A stretch of 64,000 nucleotides of DNA from Mytilus galloprovincialis. Its lineage: Eukaryota; Mollusca; Bivalvia; Mytilida; Mytilidae. The position numbers and the translations under genes were made by a program. Positions 1-13,030 of this stretch are shown here, in pieces. The stretch is taken from contig NC_134839.1 in assembly GCF_965363235.1 (NCBI RefSeq), positions 81,183,410-81,247,409 of the forward strand, written 5' to 3'. The first letter of the stretch is position 1; each line of letters begins with the position of its first letter. The notes below the pieces were generated by a model that searched no databases, had not been told where the DNA came from, and saw only the letters and a list, made by a program, of their open reading frames with translations.

Positions 1-660
1 GGAATCTCGTCGATGCCACTAGCTTTACGCGACTTTAGGTTCCTTACAAGTAGAGCAGTTAACTTGTTGGTCTACCAATATTTACTGAAATATTTGAGTC
101 AGGATAAACTTCGTCGTTATCAATACTCGAGAGAAAGTCATTAACCTCATCTTGCATATTACAATTAATTGGGATATCCTTACCAAAAGAATTAAGTGGC
201 TGCTTAAAACAGCACTAATGTCTGCAAGCACTCTTTCGTAAATAGTTCGGACTTATTTTTGGGGTTCATAATTTGTTGAGGGGCAATTCTATTATTTTTA
301 CCTTTTAAAATATCCCAAAATCCTCTAACTTTACGTATAAAATTTGACATTATGTCAATTATCTAACTGTCTATGATCCTTCTTTGCTAAATGTACATAT
401 ACTCGCGCTTTCTGTTTTACCGCCGTCAAATCATTTTTATCCATGCAGAGTACAGATAAGTGTGCAACCTTAAAGGGGCACTAGCTACGAGATATGTTAA
501 ACATTTTAGTGTGCAATAGCTCACAATATACCTTTTCTGAAAATCGTGTCATAGGTCTATACATTCTGTATACAATTCTGTCTATACTAGATCCACTATC
601 TTGAGTATTTTGTACAATAGGAACATTTTTCCCATTTCTTCTCATTTGTTTTAAAATTGT
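1..660 (-). pseudogene. Decayed LINE fragment (endonuclease-RT linker)
   Basis: The minus strand reads, in shifting frames with stops, like the linker between the endonuclease and the reverse transcriptase of a non-LTR retrotransposon. Near 300-350 there is RKVRGFWDILKG-like text, and at the window edge KSSGIDEIP-like text, which resembles the start of LINE RT domains (basic residue, G, D, xIP). Several frameshifts and stops make it non-functional. The RT proper would lie left of the window. The family is not resolved, and the call rests on short motifs only. Confidence 0.4.
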
Positions 661-1109
661 TTCGGCGTTTCTTTTTTATTTTTAGTAATCAATTTCTATC
701 AACAACTAGAATCCAGAAAGATTGGTTAATTTTTGTATTGAAGTTTTTTTAACATTGAATTATACATTTGATGATATCATATGCTAATTATATTTATGTT
801 TCCTTTTCAGGTACCTGTTGACTTGTTCGGTTTTCTACAATTATCTCAGAGACAATAATAATGTACAGAAAGTATCGAACATCTGTAACATCCAGTGAAA
901 ATGAATGTCACATACTTCAATTATGTTAAACAAAATGCCATGTCTCTTCAATTATGTTAAACAAAATCATGCCATGTCTTTAAGATAATTGAAATAACAC
1001 CATTAATATACAAATTTCCTAACGCTATGTTCTGTTTTGATTTAGTGCACATGGTGGTTTTATAGGGAAAAACCTACCTTGATTCAAGTTACTAATGCAG
1101 CATTTTGTA
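661..1109. other. AT-rich stretch without a gene
   Basis: No coding signal is seen. A short direct repeat containing ATTATGTTAAACAAAAT and GCCATGTCT occurs twice at about 900-985. Confidence 0.5.
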
Positions 1110-1341
1110 TTTTATTTACAAAAATATGAATTTTTCGAAATACTATAAGGATTTTCTTATCCCAGAAATAGATTTCCTTAGCCGTATTTGGCACACCGTT
1201 TTGGAATTTTGGGTCCTCGGTGTTCTTCAACTTTGTATATCTTTGGAATTATAACTATTTTGATCTGAACGTCACTGGTGAGTCTTATGTAGACGAAACG
1301 CTCGTCTGGCATATTGAATTAGAAGCCTGGTAACTTTGGTA
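1110..1341 (+). repeat. Dispersed mussel repeat A, interrupted copy
   Basis: This copy matches other copies in the window (5223-5585, 7803-8165, 27587-27925 inverted, 52819-53160 inverted). It carries the family's hallmark near 1291-1310, an AGACGAAACGCTCGTCTGGC variant, and ends near CCTGGTAACTTTGG. The next copy starts at 5223. The two were head-to-tail before the element at 1342-5220 separated them. Its biological role is unknown; it is a high-copy non-coding repeat. Confidence 0.7.
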
Positions 1342-4300
1342 CAGCCCGTAACAGAGAAGTGATCGAATTGATGTTTCTTTACCGTCAAAATTAGCTACGT
1401 TATCGACAAAATTAATTGAGTAGTGACCGAACTATTGATACTTAAACGTTAAAAAGATTGACAATGCTGACAAACTTTCATGTGTCGATAATCAAGTTTA
1501 ATACCGATAATATTGAAAATAATTCTTATAATATGAAATAAAATATGTCCATGCACCATTTCGATTGGGCGAAATGTAGTCATTTCTTCAAAGTCAGAAC
1601 AGAAAAAAAAAGATTTATGGAAGGACGTATTGATAGTATTATTTCCTTTACAATTTTACCCAAAACTAAAAGAAATATACTGGTAAACAAGTAAAAAGGT
1701 GTTTGATAGGAATGAAGTCCTTTATTTTTTCGGACTACAATGTGTCCTCGTAGTGACCGACTACGCGTGCAGTAAAAAGTATACTCTTACGTCGGATACC
1801 GGGCAGTTTCTTTGTTATATCTGTACTTTATCAAATACATGTACATGTTAATATTTACTTAATATTAAATAGGTAAAAATTATTGCTGAAAGCCTGTTCA
1901 GGGTTTCTTTCTTGTGTATGATTATATAATTTTTCACATGCCTGAACTCATTGACGATAATGTAAGGTGCTCTATTAGAAAAAAAAATGGATTTCTAGTT
2001 CGGGTTTGAAAAAGAAATTTCGCCTTTTCTTGAGCCTGTTTTGTACATTTAGTTTAACAGATATGATTCAATAGAAATTTTCACATGGAACCTTCGGTAA
2101 ATAGGAAAATGAAAAGATATGGGGTAATTTACAGAGAGACCACACTCCATCCATGAGAAAAACGGAGGGAATTTAAAAATCTAGAGGTCTCCACAATGCT
2201 TTCAACAAGGGTGGAATCTCACTCCTTCTGAAAAGCTCTAAATCGCCCCAACGTGTACATACGTTTGGTCATCAAGAGATTCTGGTTTCTCTTTTTGTGT
2301 GTCATAAACATTCAATTCGGATTTGAATTTAATTTACCGAAACATTTCCGTACATTAAATCTTAGGACGGTCAGAACATTTTAAGGACGCAACAGATCGA
2401 AGTACAATTTTAAGTAATACATAGATGTGCAATATTTCAGCCCCGTACATGTTCATGAAGTTCTAAATTTTGAATGTTGATTTCTTTAAAAAAACACAAT
2501 TTTTTTACAATAATAAATCTCAAAATGTCCGTTAACAATGAAAAAGTTTGACCATGAAAAATCACATATCTAAGAAAAGCAGTCGTTTAATTGATTATAA
2601 AAAAGTTTCAGTATATCATGTCAAATTTCTTTAATTTGAGAGTTTTCCTTTAGTTACAAATATAGCTCCATGTCTGATGGTGAAATAAAAATGAATGTCT
2701 CAGAAAGGGGTGAATAAGTTTCCATAAATGACAGATGAATCGGGCCAAGCTTAGTAACTTACAGTAAACAGACTACTGTAACATTGACGCACTCGTCGAC
2801 CTGTTTAAAAGATTTTTTGTTTATGACCAAAAATTTATATACAACTTCATTTATAAATTAATCTGAATTTCATAGCGTGTCGTCACAATAATGAAAGTTA
2901 TAAAAAAATTCTATAACCAGCAGATCTATACTTCTATAAAGAAAGTATTCTTGTACAAAAGAGTATTTATTATAAAATGGTCCTTAGGCCACACCAATTT
3001 AATTCCTTGTTCGACGGACCCGCCCGCACCTATTTTTTTAAAAACAGATTTTTTTTATTTTTATTATATTGCCGCTTACCGCATCCGGAAATGTAATCGT
3101 GTCCATTTCCCACACCGTTTTTTTGTAAATATTATAAAAAGATCTCAACATTTGTTTTTAAAATCACAGTATAACCTTTATATAACGACTTTAAACCTAT
3201 AAGCACCCTACAACACTGTAAACATCTGTGAGAATATTTGTTTCAGCATGAAACCAATTTATTCCAAGTGGGAGTGCTCCGAAATAAATGTATAACAGCG
3301 GAAATACCTGTACAGAACAAAACACTGGTTTCTTTCCCCCTGACTTATATTCCCTATCAAAAAATGTTCGTTGTTAAAATAAAGTACAAAGAACTTTTGA
3401 TTCGTGAGGGATTTGCCTTCAACTGCAATTTTAATGTATGCTCACGGTCATACCCGCTGCAGGTTTGTGCACCTGTCCTGATTGATTCAGGGACCTGTCG
3501 TTCAGCAGTTATCGTTTGTTGATGTGGTTCATTGGTATTTTCCCGTTTGGAAATATAAATTAGATCGTTGGGTTTCCTGTTCGAATTGTGTACAATACTA
3601 AGTTGTGGTCCCTTATAGCTTGCTGTTTGGTCTGGATCAAAGCCTTGTGTAAAAGGCCGTACTTTGACCTAAGTTTGTTATTATCAGGTTATCCCTCAGA
3701 CAATGGCCTTGAAGGGGTCATTTTACCATGTTTACTGTTGTAGAAACGAAAATAGAAATACTAAGGATTTGTATAGTGCTACTATATAAAACCTTTGAAA
3801 ACTTAGATTTTTTTTATTCAAAAAGAGGAGAAATACATTATATTTTAAACAACTGTTCTAAAAGACTGGGTCCACTTATTTTGAATAATATTAAACTGTT
3901 AAAGTAAATGTGTTAACATGGTTAAAGTCCTGGAATATTACAAAATTCTTGGACATGTTTTGACCATTTAATACCATATAGATATTAAAGTTCTTTGGGA
4001 AAATATTAGCCCTTTTGTACTAAAAGTGTTTTTACAAAAAAAATGATATATTATAACTTATATTGACCCTTCATAAAAGGGATATTCATAACATTAAGGG
4101 GAAGTTCTGAACCTGATTATGACTTGGATGGAGAATTGTCTCATTGTCAGTCACACATACTTGGACCAGATTTAATTATTCAATTATTTCTTGTTGAACA
4201 GGGAAAAAATACTTCATAAATTAAAGAAATGTCAAGGTACAAGTGATAAATCAAGTTTTAATATAGTCAAAACCTACTATTTTATGTTTACAAAAAAAAA

Positions 4301-5220
4301 TTATAATCGCTCGCCTTTACTTTTTAAGCTTCACCTCAAAAATTTGCAAATTTAATATTTTTTTATTTAAATTTTCAAATCGCTCGCTCGCCCCAATATT
4401 TGGAGTCCAAAAATCTGTAGAACAAGAAATCAAATTGGTGTGGCCTAACAATAGAATAGATAGTTTACCACAGAAATCTTAAACGGAAGTTTCGACAATT
4501 TTAAACAGAAGAGATTTGAAAATAAATTTAACTTTAAATAAACACTGAAATAATTTTAATACCTCGAAGGTGAAAAGAATAAACCAACAATCTCAATCTT
4601 TAAAAGTATCTTCATTGCACTAACCGACGAGTTCATGTTTACAGTAGAAACAGTGGATTTGACTCCAATAAATTCATTATCATTGTAGTCATGAATATTT
4701 ATCGCTTATATTAAATTGATCAAGATTTTATCGAGGTCGCACCAACTGTTTCTTCAGCTAAGATTAGTTACATGTAACATGATCTCGTCGATTCGCACGA
4801 CGAAGCCATTGTTTATGACAGAACACACATTCTAGATTATGTATTTTTGTTTCCGTCAGTTCGAAAGTATTTGATCATTTCAACTCCTTTAATTGTATTT
4901 CATAATATGTGTCATGAACAAAGACATATGTTCGATTGAATAATGATTTCCTCGTAACAAATGATAGAAATTTCGGAGATCTCGTATTTGATCCTTTACC
5001 GTTAAAATGCCAATGCCAATGACAGAGGTTGATTATAAAAAATGTTTTACTGTGTTAAAAAAAACTTCGACTTAAACAATGAAAACTTACACGCTGGACA
5101 TGAAATATTTTGTCGATGAAGAAAATTAAATTATATCACTTCCGAAATAAGTTTATCGATAACGTAACTTATTCTGACGGTAAAGAAACGCGAATTCGAT
5201 CACTACTCTGTTACGGGCTG
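1342..5220. mobile_element. 3.88 kb TIR DNA transposon, TA target duplication
   Basis: The left end CAGCCCGTAACAGAG is mirrored at the right end as CTCTGTTACGGGCTG. The inverted similarity continues inward for about 75 bp, including TTTCTTTACCGTCA and ACGTTATCGA. TA flanks both ends (1340-1341 and 5221-5222). The dispersed repeat outside it reads across the insertion, which supports these boundaries. No transposase ORF is visible, so it is probably non-autonomous. A TA duplication fits Tc1/mariner-like elements, but the superfamily is inferred only from it. An older dispersed repeat is nested at about 3464-4165. The rest (1450-3460, 4170-5130) shows no gene. Confidence 0.65.
3464..4165 (-). 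repeat. Dispersed bivalve repeat B, degenerate copy
   Basis: On the minus strand this corresponds to the repeat at 32640-33110. Recognisable parts are GGCCGTACTTTGACCT near 3655-3672 and ATGGAGAATTGTCTCATTG near 4129-4147. The middle is diverged or replaced. It lies inside the 1342-5220 TIR element. It also explains the 3' end of a 94-codon open frame at 3238-3522. Confidence 0.5.
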
Positions 5221-5222
5221 TA

Positions 5223-5585
5223 ACTAATAACACCACACGGTCGATTTCATTACTGCTTGACTTTTCGGCCCCGAGCGTATCAGCCCAGTAGTCAGCACTT
5301 CGGTGTTGACATGAATATCAATTATATGGTATTTTTTTTTTATAAATTTCCTGTTTACGAAAGTATGATTTTTTTGAAATACTAAGGATTTTCTTATCCC
5401 AGACATTTATATTACCTTAGCCGTATTTGGCACAACTTTTTGGAATTTTGGGTCATCAACACTCTAACTTTGTACTTCTTTGGCTTTAAAACTATTTGAT
5501 CTGAGCGTCACTGATGAGTCTTATGTAGACGAAACGCGCGTCTGGCGTATTAAACTATAAGCCTGATACTTTTGATAACTATTTT
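5223..5585 (+). repeat. Dispersed mussel repeat A
   Basis: Near-complete copy running from the CCACACGGTCGATTTCATTA region to the core GACGAAACGCGCGTCTGGCG at about 5530-5549. It includes TAGTCAGCACTTCGGTGTTG and the TTAGCCGTATTTGGCACAAC segment seen in the other copies. An open frame of 60 codons on the minus strand is a by-product. Confidence 0.75.
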
Positions 5586-5858
5586 ATCTGCAGTGCTGCA
5601 TGTGTGCATGTACTTTTAATAATAGTTATATAGTACCTTTAATATTTGACATTGCAACTTGTGGTTGATCTACAATGTATATAATATATTGTTTTTTGTT
5701 ATTAGATTATTAAAAATTGTGTTTTTTTTTTATTCATTTCTTCACAATGTATCAGACAAACATCAAGAAATCTTACTGGTGTTTACCACAATAAAAAAGA
5801 GTACAATATTCAAAAAATATTTTAAAAAAGAAGGGTTATGACAGCATATTCCGCCATC

Positions 5859-5860
<2 letters not shown>

Positions 5861-5889
<29 letters not shown>
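5861..5889. repeat. C20 homopolymer followed by A9
   Basis: Twenty C residues (5861-5880) are directly followed by nine A residues. The complementary G20 could form a G-quadruplex. The length may also be a sequencing or assembly artefact. The surrounding 5590-6340 has no gene. Confidence 0.8.
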
Positions 5890-6367
5890 GGAGTATGCCA
5901 CTATTCATTGAGACAAATCAGCACACGAAAAAATGCCGCGAATTTATTTGACCCTTAACAATGGTCACAAAATCCCCTTGGCCATTTTCAAAATTTGGCA
6001 GGTGTTAAAGAAGGCATCAGAATTAAACAAATGTTTAAATCTAACATATCCATTAAGAAGAAACAAATCAAGGGGAATAAATGAGGGATTCGCACAAACT
6101 CAAAAATGAGCGAGACCGTATGCGTCGATATGGTAAACATCTACTGCAAACTGTGCACCAACTGCCATTCACACTCAATTGGGCCATAGACACATCGTAT
6201 TGGCCAACCAATTGGTAACGTCAAAATATTTAATCGTAGTAGAAATTTAAACCGATAGTTTGTCCTAGAATCTGATTGTTTTCACATCTCTGTTAATAAA
6301 GTCCGTGAAGTAAACTTGCATGCGCATCTAGATTTGTTATTTATCACTCAAATGTGGGTTGATTCAA

Positions 6368-7660
6368 ACAATCATAGTTTAAACGTTGTTTTCAATTTAG
6401 ACTTTTTTCGTTTTAGCTTGTATTACCTATATTTGCGTTCGGGTTAATATAATCCGTTCATCATATTTCGATGCTTTCAAAATTCGAAAATCTATCCTAA
6501 AAATATGGTCTTCCAAATACTATTTCGATTCCTAACATCACTGATGAGACATTTATTGTCGAAATCCGGATATGTTGTCAAATTTTTGCACCTCATGTTT
6601 GCGGTATACCATCTTTTCCGTAAGTTTATTGTTTTCTGTTTGGTAATGAATGAATTATAAGATTAATTTTGTTACTTACATCTGGTGGTCCATTTATTTG
6701 GCAATCGCCAATGAAAGTCAGCATGCAGGGTTTAAGAATATCAGTTGTTGAACCTGCTAGTCAAATGCGTTTTTGTTGAAATAAACATTTCCCCCTTTTT
6801 TGTCTTTTATAAATTGTTGTTTGTTCTGCATTTAGACCCCTCTATTAAAAGATTTATTTAGCATGTACACGTAAAAAAAATGCATTTTTCATCCAACACA
6901 ATCATAGGTTTAGACGTTGTTTTCAATTTAGACATATTTATATTTTTTGTTTGGGCTTGTATTATCATTGCCTTCGGGTTTATATGATCCGTTCATCCTA
7001 TTTCGACTTTTCAACATTCAAGAGTCTTTCCTGAATTGAAGTAAATCATATGGCCTTCCAAACACCGTTTTGATTCCTAACATTACTGAAGAGACATCAA
7101 TTGTAAAAAATCCGGATATAGTATATTGATTTTTGCACCTCATGTTTGCGATGGACCATGCATCTTCTCTGCATGTTAATTGTTTTCTGTCTGGTATTAG
7201 GTTAATTGTTAACATTCATTTTGTTACATCTGGTGATCCGAGTATTTGGCAATCACCAATGACAGTCAGCAGGTTTTTTTTTTTAGAACATCTGTTTTTA
7301 GACAAATGTGTTTTGTTGAAATATACTGTTTTTTTTAACTTTTTTGGTCTTTTGGAAAATGTTGTTTGTAATGTATTGAGACCACTCTACTTAGAGATTT
7401 GTTTTGCCTGCACATGTATAAAAGTGGAGGTGTTTATCCAGTTCTATCCTTGGTTTGGACCTTATTTAAAATTTTTATTTGGTTTATATATTCATATTTG
7501 GACCTGATTTTTATCAAATTTACCAATTGATATCACGTTATTAAATGTTGAACTTTCAAATAGTTGTGCCTCGAAAATCACCACAGAGACATGATTGTTA
7601 GTCGAAATGTATATTTGGTGTAGAGTCTAGCATAGTTTGATGCTATTATAACCAATGGTG
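6368..7660 (+). repeat. Diverged ~530 bp tandem duplication (mussel repeat)
   Basis: Unit 1 (about 6368-6850) and unit 2 (about 6898-7400) share ordered blocks: ATCATAG..TTTA.ACGTTGTTTTCAATTTAGAC, the ATTCCTAACAT..CTGA.GAGACAT block, TTTTTGCACCTCATGTTTGCG, and TTTGGCAATC.CCAATGA.AGTCAGCA. A partial third copy of the GAGACAT...GTCGAAATG block is at 7560-7660. The copies have many substitutions and indels, so the duplication is old. The 124-codon open frame at 7133-7507 lies in unit 2 and is not considered a gene. Confidence 0.65.
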
Positions 7661-7802
7661 TAATTATATGCTGATGAACCGTTTGTCCCAGTACTAGCAG
7701 TAGCTCAGTGCCTTTTTCTAATGAAATCGAAGTAATAAAATTTAGTAAAGATTTGAAATTTAGGATATCTCGCTCCACCATAGCCATGATTTATGGCTCT
7801 GG

Positions 7803-8165
7803 CTTCAATCCTGGTATCTATGATGAGTTTATTTACAACCACTGGGTCGATGCAACTGCAGGTGTAGTTTTTATTCCCCGATGGTATCACACAAGCTCAG
7901 TAGTCAGCACTTTTGTGTTGACATGAATTGTCATTGATATGTTTTTAATTATAAATTTACTGTTTACAAAACTTCAAACTTTTTAAATACTAATTTCTAT
8001 CTCAGGAAAAGATTACATTAGTTGTATTTGGAAAAACTTTTAGGAAATTGTGGTCCTCAATGCTCTTCAACTTCGTACTTTATTTGGCCTTTTAGCTTTT
8101 TTTTATTCGTGTATAACTGATGAGAATTTTTAATACGAAACGCGCGTCTGGAATAATAAAAAATA
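7803..8165 (+). repeat. Dispersed mussel repeat A, diverged copy
   Basis: Starts near GGCTTCAATCCTGGTATC, passes ACCACTGGGTCGATGCAACT and TAGTCAGCACTTTTGTGTTG, and ends at ACGAAACGCGCGTCTGG. This is the same order as at 5223-5585 with more mismatches. Confidence 0.7.
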
Positions 8166-9320
8166 TGATGAGTTTTTCCTTGTTCCTGTGAAACTATCTT
8201 CTCGAGAAGAGTGGTGGATCAGATATAGATATAGATTAATAATATCTGTTAATTCTATAAATTATATTACATAAATTTCATGATAAAGGAATTATGTATT
8301 GACAGTTTACTTGAAAACTCATTTCCAATAGGCACTTACCAACGAGAAATATCATGAAGAAGCATGGGTCTATTCTATTGTAGATAGATGTTTTTGTGTT
8401 CTGTTAAATTGTTCCTTTTAAGATTGTTACATGATGATGACTGTTGTACCCATATTTTGACTATTTTATTTATTATGTCTGTTTAGTTCACGAATCATTG
8501 TAAATATAACGGAATTTGATGAGACTGACAATAAAGTGAGAGGTTTAACGCTATAAAACCAGGTTTAATCCACCATTTTCTACATTTGAAAATGCCTGTA
8601 CCAAGTCAGGAATATGACAGTTCTTGTCCATTCGTTTTTGATGTGTTTTGTCATTTGATTTTGCCATGTGATTATGGACTTTCCGATTAGATTTTCCTCT
8701 GAGTTCAGTATTTTTGTGATTTAACTTTTTTCCATGTTACCTTTAGAACTTCAACCAACGATAATAACATTAGCGACCTAATAAATAACGTTATACTGCC
8801 GTGTTTCTAACTGCTGTACGAAACCTCTTTCCTAATCATAAACGTCTATATACTTTTTTTTTTATCACCAATCGATACCCGGCTTCAGAGTTCCTATGAA
8901 ATTATCTACTCAAGGGGTGGTGTGATTCAGGTGTAGATACAAACAAAATTACAAAGATATGTTTGAGAACCTACAATTTTACCTAGTCTATTTCCTCTTA
9001 CAATAGCATAGCTCAGTTAATTTCTATTACATGTACACTGCTATTCCTCTTCTAAACTTAAAGATATATTGCAAAACCATGCTAAACTTTGAATTATAAT
9101 AAAATGAATTACCAACATAGAATTAGACACTTTTTTTAGGAAGTGATTTATCAGACTTTACAAAAAGCAATCATGATTCAAACAAACAAGATAATCTGAA
9201 TCTGAAATCATCAAGATAGTAGATTTGATTTATATTAACAACATTTTTTCATTTGTTTTTCAACAGCTCGACGTTTCTATGAAAACCAACGGTGTCCCTG
9301 TTCTTCCCGACTTCTTCCTT
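8166..9320. repeat. Dispersed repeat E and gene-free flanks
   Basis: At 8550-8740 there is a copy of a bivalve repeat (AAACCAGGTTTAATCCACCA ... ACCAAGTCAGGAATATGACA ... TCCTCTGAGTTCAGTATTTT). Parts of the same repeat flank the element at 37775, where they are used to infer an inversion. A shorter pair at 8190-8230 and 8900-8945 (GTTCCTRTGAAAYTATCT) is repeated. No coding frame is seen. Confidence 0.55.
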
Positions 9321-9394
9321 TATTCATATGAGGCAAACATCATAAATCATATAAGGCATAGTTCATTACTCATATAAGGCAAATTTCATACGTG
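9321..9394. repeat. Short ~27 bp direct repeat, three copies
   Basis: CATATGAGGCAAACATCAT, CATATAAGGCATAGTTCAT and CATATAAGGCAAATTTCAT follow one another at about 27 bp spacing. The function is unknown. Confidence 0.6.
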
Positions 9395-9894
9395 ACCTTC
9401 AAATGATAAGTAGCTAGTATTATCTGTAAATTTCATGTTCAGTTATAAAGATGTTTTTCTTCACTGAACAATTCATTATGATGATCTTGCTTCTGGATTG
9501 TTAATTTTTCTTTTTTGGTTGGTGATATTGCTTTTTGGCTAATTACTGGGTCAGGGATTTTGTTACCATGAATTACATATTATTTTTACTAAATTTTTCC
9601 AGAGAAACAAAGAATTGGTTTTGAAGTTATGTTGTGCTTCAGAATTGATATTAAAAACAAAATATCACATCTAATTTTAAGTTGATTTTGTTTAAAAAGC
9701 ACAACAATTACATACTATTCATGTAAACCTATTGATCCTCTGAAAAACTTATCCTTATGGAATATCAGTTTGACATCGTTGCAAGATCATTGAATATATT
9801 ATTCACATTATTATTCCAAATGATAATTCATGAATCTTATGGCACTTCCGTCGATAGCAATCACCTATTTTTAAGCATTGCGCAAAGTCATGCT

Positions 9895-10745
9895 ATTCTA
9901 ATATACAAGTAAGAAATTGTAGGATTACCAATGAGACAACTTTCCAATAAAGTTCAAATGATGTGGATAAAAGCAATGTTAGACCGTCTTTGACATCTGT
10001 ATACTAAATTTGTTCGATGTGAACTGTAATACTTGATATTTCATAAATTGTCGATTTATAAACCATAATCATTAAGAAACTTAGGTGTCAACTCTTTCGG
10101 ACAAAGTTGACTAAGAAAGATTTTTACTTCTTTTGTATGTGCCTTTTTGTCAAATAACTTTAACATAATTGGCCTGAAGTTTTCCTGATAAAGTGTAATC
10201 GCATAAAATTAACACAATGCTATTTCCATTTCTTTAGTCTTGATCAGTCTTGGAGAACAATATTAAATTGGTATTCGCTTTGAACTAGCTTCCATAATCT
10301 GGGAGTACTATTAAGTCGATACTTTGTGTCTTTTTATTCGTATAAAAGTTAATTATTTTTTGTGCTTCGTGAAATCTTGATATTAATTTCAAACTGTTTT
10401 TTTACCGTTTGTTCTTATGTCGTGTTGTCACACCAATGTCACTGAATATGGGTGATTGAGTGCTCACAAGCACCAGTTACAATCAATATGTACCTGTCCA
10501 AAGTCTGGAGCCTGTAATTCAGTGGTTGTCATTGGTTGTTGTTTGTTAAATTTGTTTTTCGTTTATTGTTTTTTGGTGGTATTTGGTTTGAATTCATGGT
10601 TTAACATTTTTAACATTTAATGGATTTTAAATCTGACAATACGATTTGTTTTGCTCATTGTTAAATTCTGCATGGTGACCAATTGTTACTTATAATCCAG
10701 GTCAGTTGGACTCTGATTGATAGCTGTATCATTGCAACCATATAC
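9895..10745. repeat. Dispersed repeat B fragments
   Basis: 9895-10010 (+) has ACCAATGAGACAACTTTCCA and continues with GTTCAAATGATGT as at 23580. 10425-10745 (-) has the part with GTCTGGAGCCTGTAATTCAGTGG-like text found in bivalve repeat B. The two fragments are in opposite orientation. Nothing coding is seen between them, nor from 10746 to 11290. Confidence 0.5.
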
Positions 10746-11289
10746 CATTTTCTTATTTTACAAATTTTGGTAATTATATTGAACACATCCAACCCATCGA
10801 ACTTGAAATAAAAGCAACTACATGCATATTGTTAAGACTTTTTAAAAATTTGCAATGAAGGTCAGCGAGAACAAAACTTTAACACAAAGAGACAAACTTA
10901 GCTTTCTATTAATGCTCTTTTCATATATGTGCGACATTTAAGCATGCCGCGCCTTTATATGGAATGTATATCTCCAAGTTACTACAGTATTCGACAGCTT
11001 TCGTTTTTTCTAACGATTTCTTTAGTAGATGGACTTTACTTGCTAACAAAGAATATATTAAATGAAGGGCTCCTATACTGGTAAGGTTGAAGTCATCATT
11101 AGGAAAGTTTCATGGGTATCTTCAAAACTTGATTGACCATTATGGAATACCTCTAGCTGTCACTAATAACCTCGTATGTGACCCAATTGTCAGAGTCCAT
11201 CGTCTTTTCCTAGATTTTGACATCGCCAAATGAAACTCTTCGCCATAACTTTACTTACTATAAGCAGCAAGATGAATACTAGACAAAGT

Positions 11290-11690
11290 ACTACACAGGG
11301 AAATTTCACAAACATCAATTTCACATGAACTTGAATTCATAAAATCTCAAGTTAAATTAACGTAAATTTCACCTCAATCGAGCTTATCCATTCATGTAAG
11401 TTTCCATGAATCTCATGTGAAACTCATGTGAATTTCACAATACATTTATCTCATTTATTTTTTCACGTGAAATTCACGTGTTTTTGGTAGAATGAAGTAA
11501 TTCAAATAAATATAAATTTAATTACTATCATGACAAATACTATTTTTTATAAAGTTCATGTGAAATTCATGTGAATATCAAATCACGTGGAATTCACATG
11601 AATAGTTTCACGTGGGTTTCATGGGTAATATATGGCGCCCACGTAGGGCTCGTAAGGTGAAATTCACGTGAAAAAATGTTGCCTGTATGT
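11290..11690. repeat. Element rich in TTCACGTGAA-like palindromes
   Basis: More than ten copies of TTCAYGTGAA or half-sites (TTTCAC, GTGAAATTC) occur within about 400 bp, several as back-to-back GTGAAATTCACGTG. The ends may be inverted (ACAGGGAAATTTCAC at the left; the right end reads back as ACAGGCAACATTTTTTCAC). It may be a MITE assembled from short internal repeats, or a cluster of E-box (CACGTG) sites. The boundaries lack a convincing target duplication. Confidence 0.5.
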
Positions 11691-13030
11691 AAGTGGATCA
11701 GTACCTTGATAACTTTTCCGAAGCACTTGATATACTCTCTGTTGTGGTCTTAAAATTCCCATAATTATGTGGATTTTTTTTTCAAAGTTTTTTTTAATTT
11801 AAGCTTTTATTCAGATAAAGTCTGATAATTACAGAAGTGTCTCATTGTGGTTTTAAAAAATGTACGAATCTGCAGGAAACTTTGCAACAACAGGCGTCAA
11901 TATGTGAACAATAATCTAAACAAAAAGTAAATAAACCACCTTAACAAAGATTGAATAAGTATATTAAGATAATTTGTATATTTAAATAAATAAATGTTTA
12001 AAAATGTTTATATTTGTTAAACATTTAATTAACAAAGGTACTAAGCTTGAGGAGAGGCTAATTATAATAGACACTTACAGAGAAGAATTGTGAACGATAG
12101 ATTATTATAATCATTTTTTTAAAATAAAAGACAATAATCTATCATACTCACTATATTTCTTTTAATGAATTCCCCTTGATGTATTTGTTGTATATGATTA
12201 CTGCATACAACGACTAGAATTATCCAATTCCATATGTAACAAGACATGCGGAAGGTTGATAAAAGATTGGTCGTTTAATACAGGACACACAGGACACTGT
12301 ATAACTGTATAAGTCAGGTTAGTTTTTAATATATACAGATACAAAAGAAAATATTAGAAAATATTACAGATTTTTGAATGAATCAAAATACTGCTCGGAT
12401 TTTTGCACACTAAATTTGAACAAAATATATAAATCATTTTTCATGATATTGTTGTGTTAAAACGAGTTGAAAACATAGTGGCCGATATTATAGTTTAAAA
12501 TAAAATCTAAATCAACTGTTAGAATGCACGGAGCCTCCTATTTTTACTACCCGCAAAGATCATGTGATATAATCTATTCGCCAAAAGTGAACGACAGTCA
12601 TCATTAACCATTGTCATGTGGGGGCCGTAATATAACGACCGTACCCAGACCAACGTTATTTAGCACCTATGGCGCTCCATCAAATGAGAACTGAAACTGT
12701 TAACTACTGTTAACCCAAAGGCATATAACAACTGATCGTGTTTATTATCAAAATACGCCACGGACACGACTACTTTCGGTTGCAAGTCCAGTTTAAGTTC
12801 AAAATCGAAAAAAAAAAAAGATTTTTTAAAAAATTTTGGTGCAAATGACCTTTTTTAGTCTGATAAACCCAGATTAGTTTCACGCCGACCTAACAACTGT
12901 TGTAATAAATATGTTCACTGGGGTCCAATCTACATGTATACTACAGTTAGGTGCATCTATTAGCATCCCTCGGACTTCCAGGTCGAGAAAAGGAACAAAA
13001 AAAAAAAAACGTCAAAATTGACGCTTTTCG
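11691..13030. other. AT-rich region without a recognised gene
   Basis: Contains a small inverted pair around the AT-rich centre at about 12087-12146 (ATAGATTATT / AATAATCTAT) and A-runs at 12807-12820 and 12998-13010. No exon-like open frame with splice signals was found. Confidence 0.5.

Noticed and set aside
3238..3522. 94-codon open frame after an acceptor-like TTTGTTTCAG
   Set aside because: The last ~20 codons overlap dispersed repeat B, there is no ATG in a good context, and it lies inside a TIR element. A chance frame is more likely, although an exon at 3249-3460 is not excluded.
7133..7507. 124-codon open frame
   Set aside because: It falls within the second unit of a diverged tandem repeat; the first unit does not preserve the frame.
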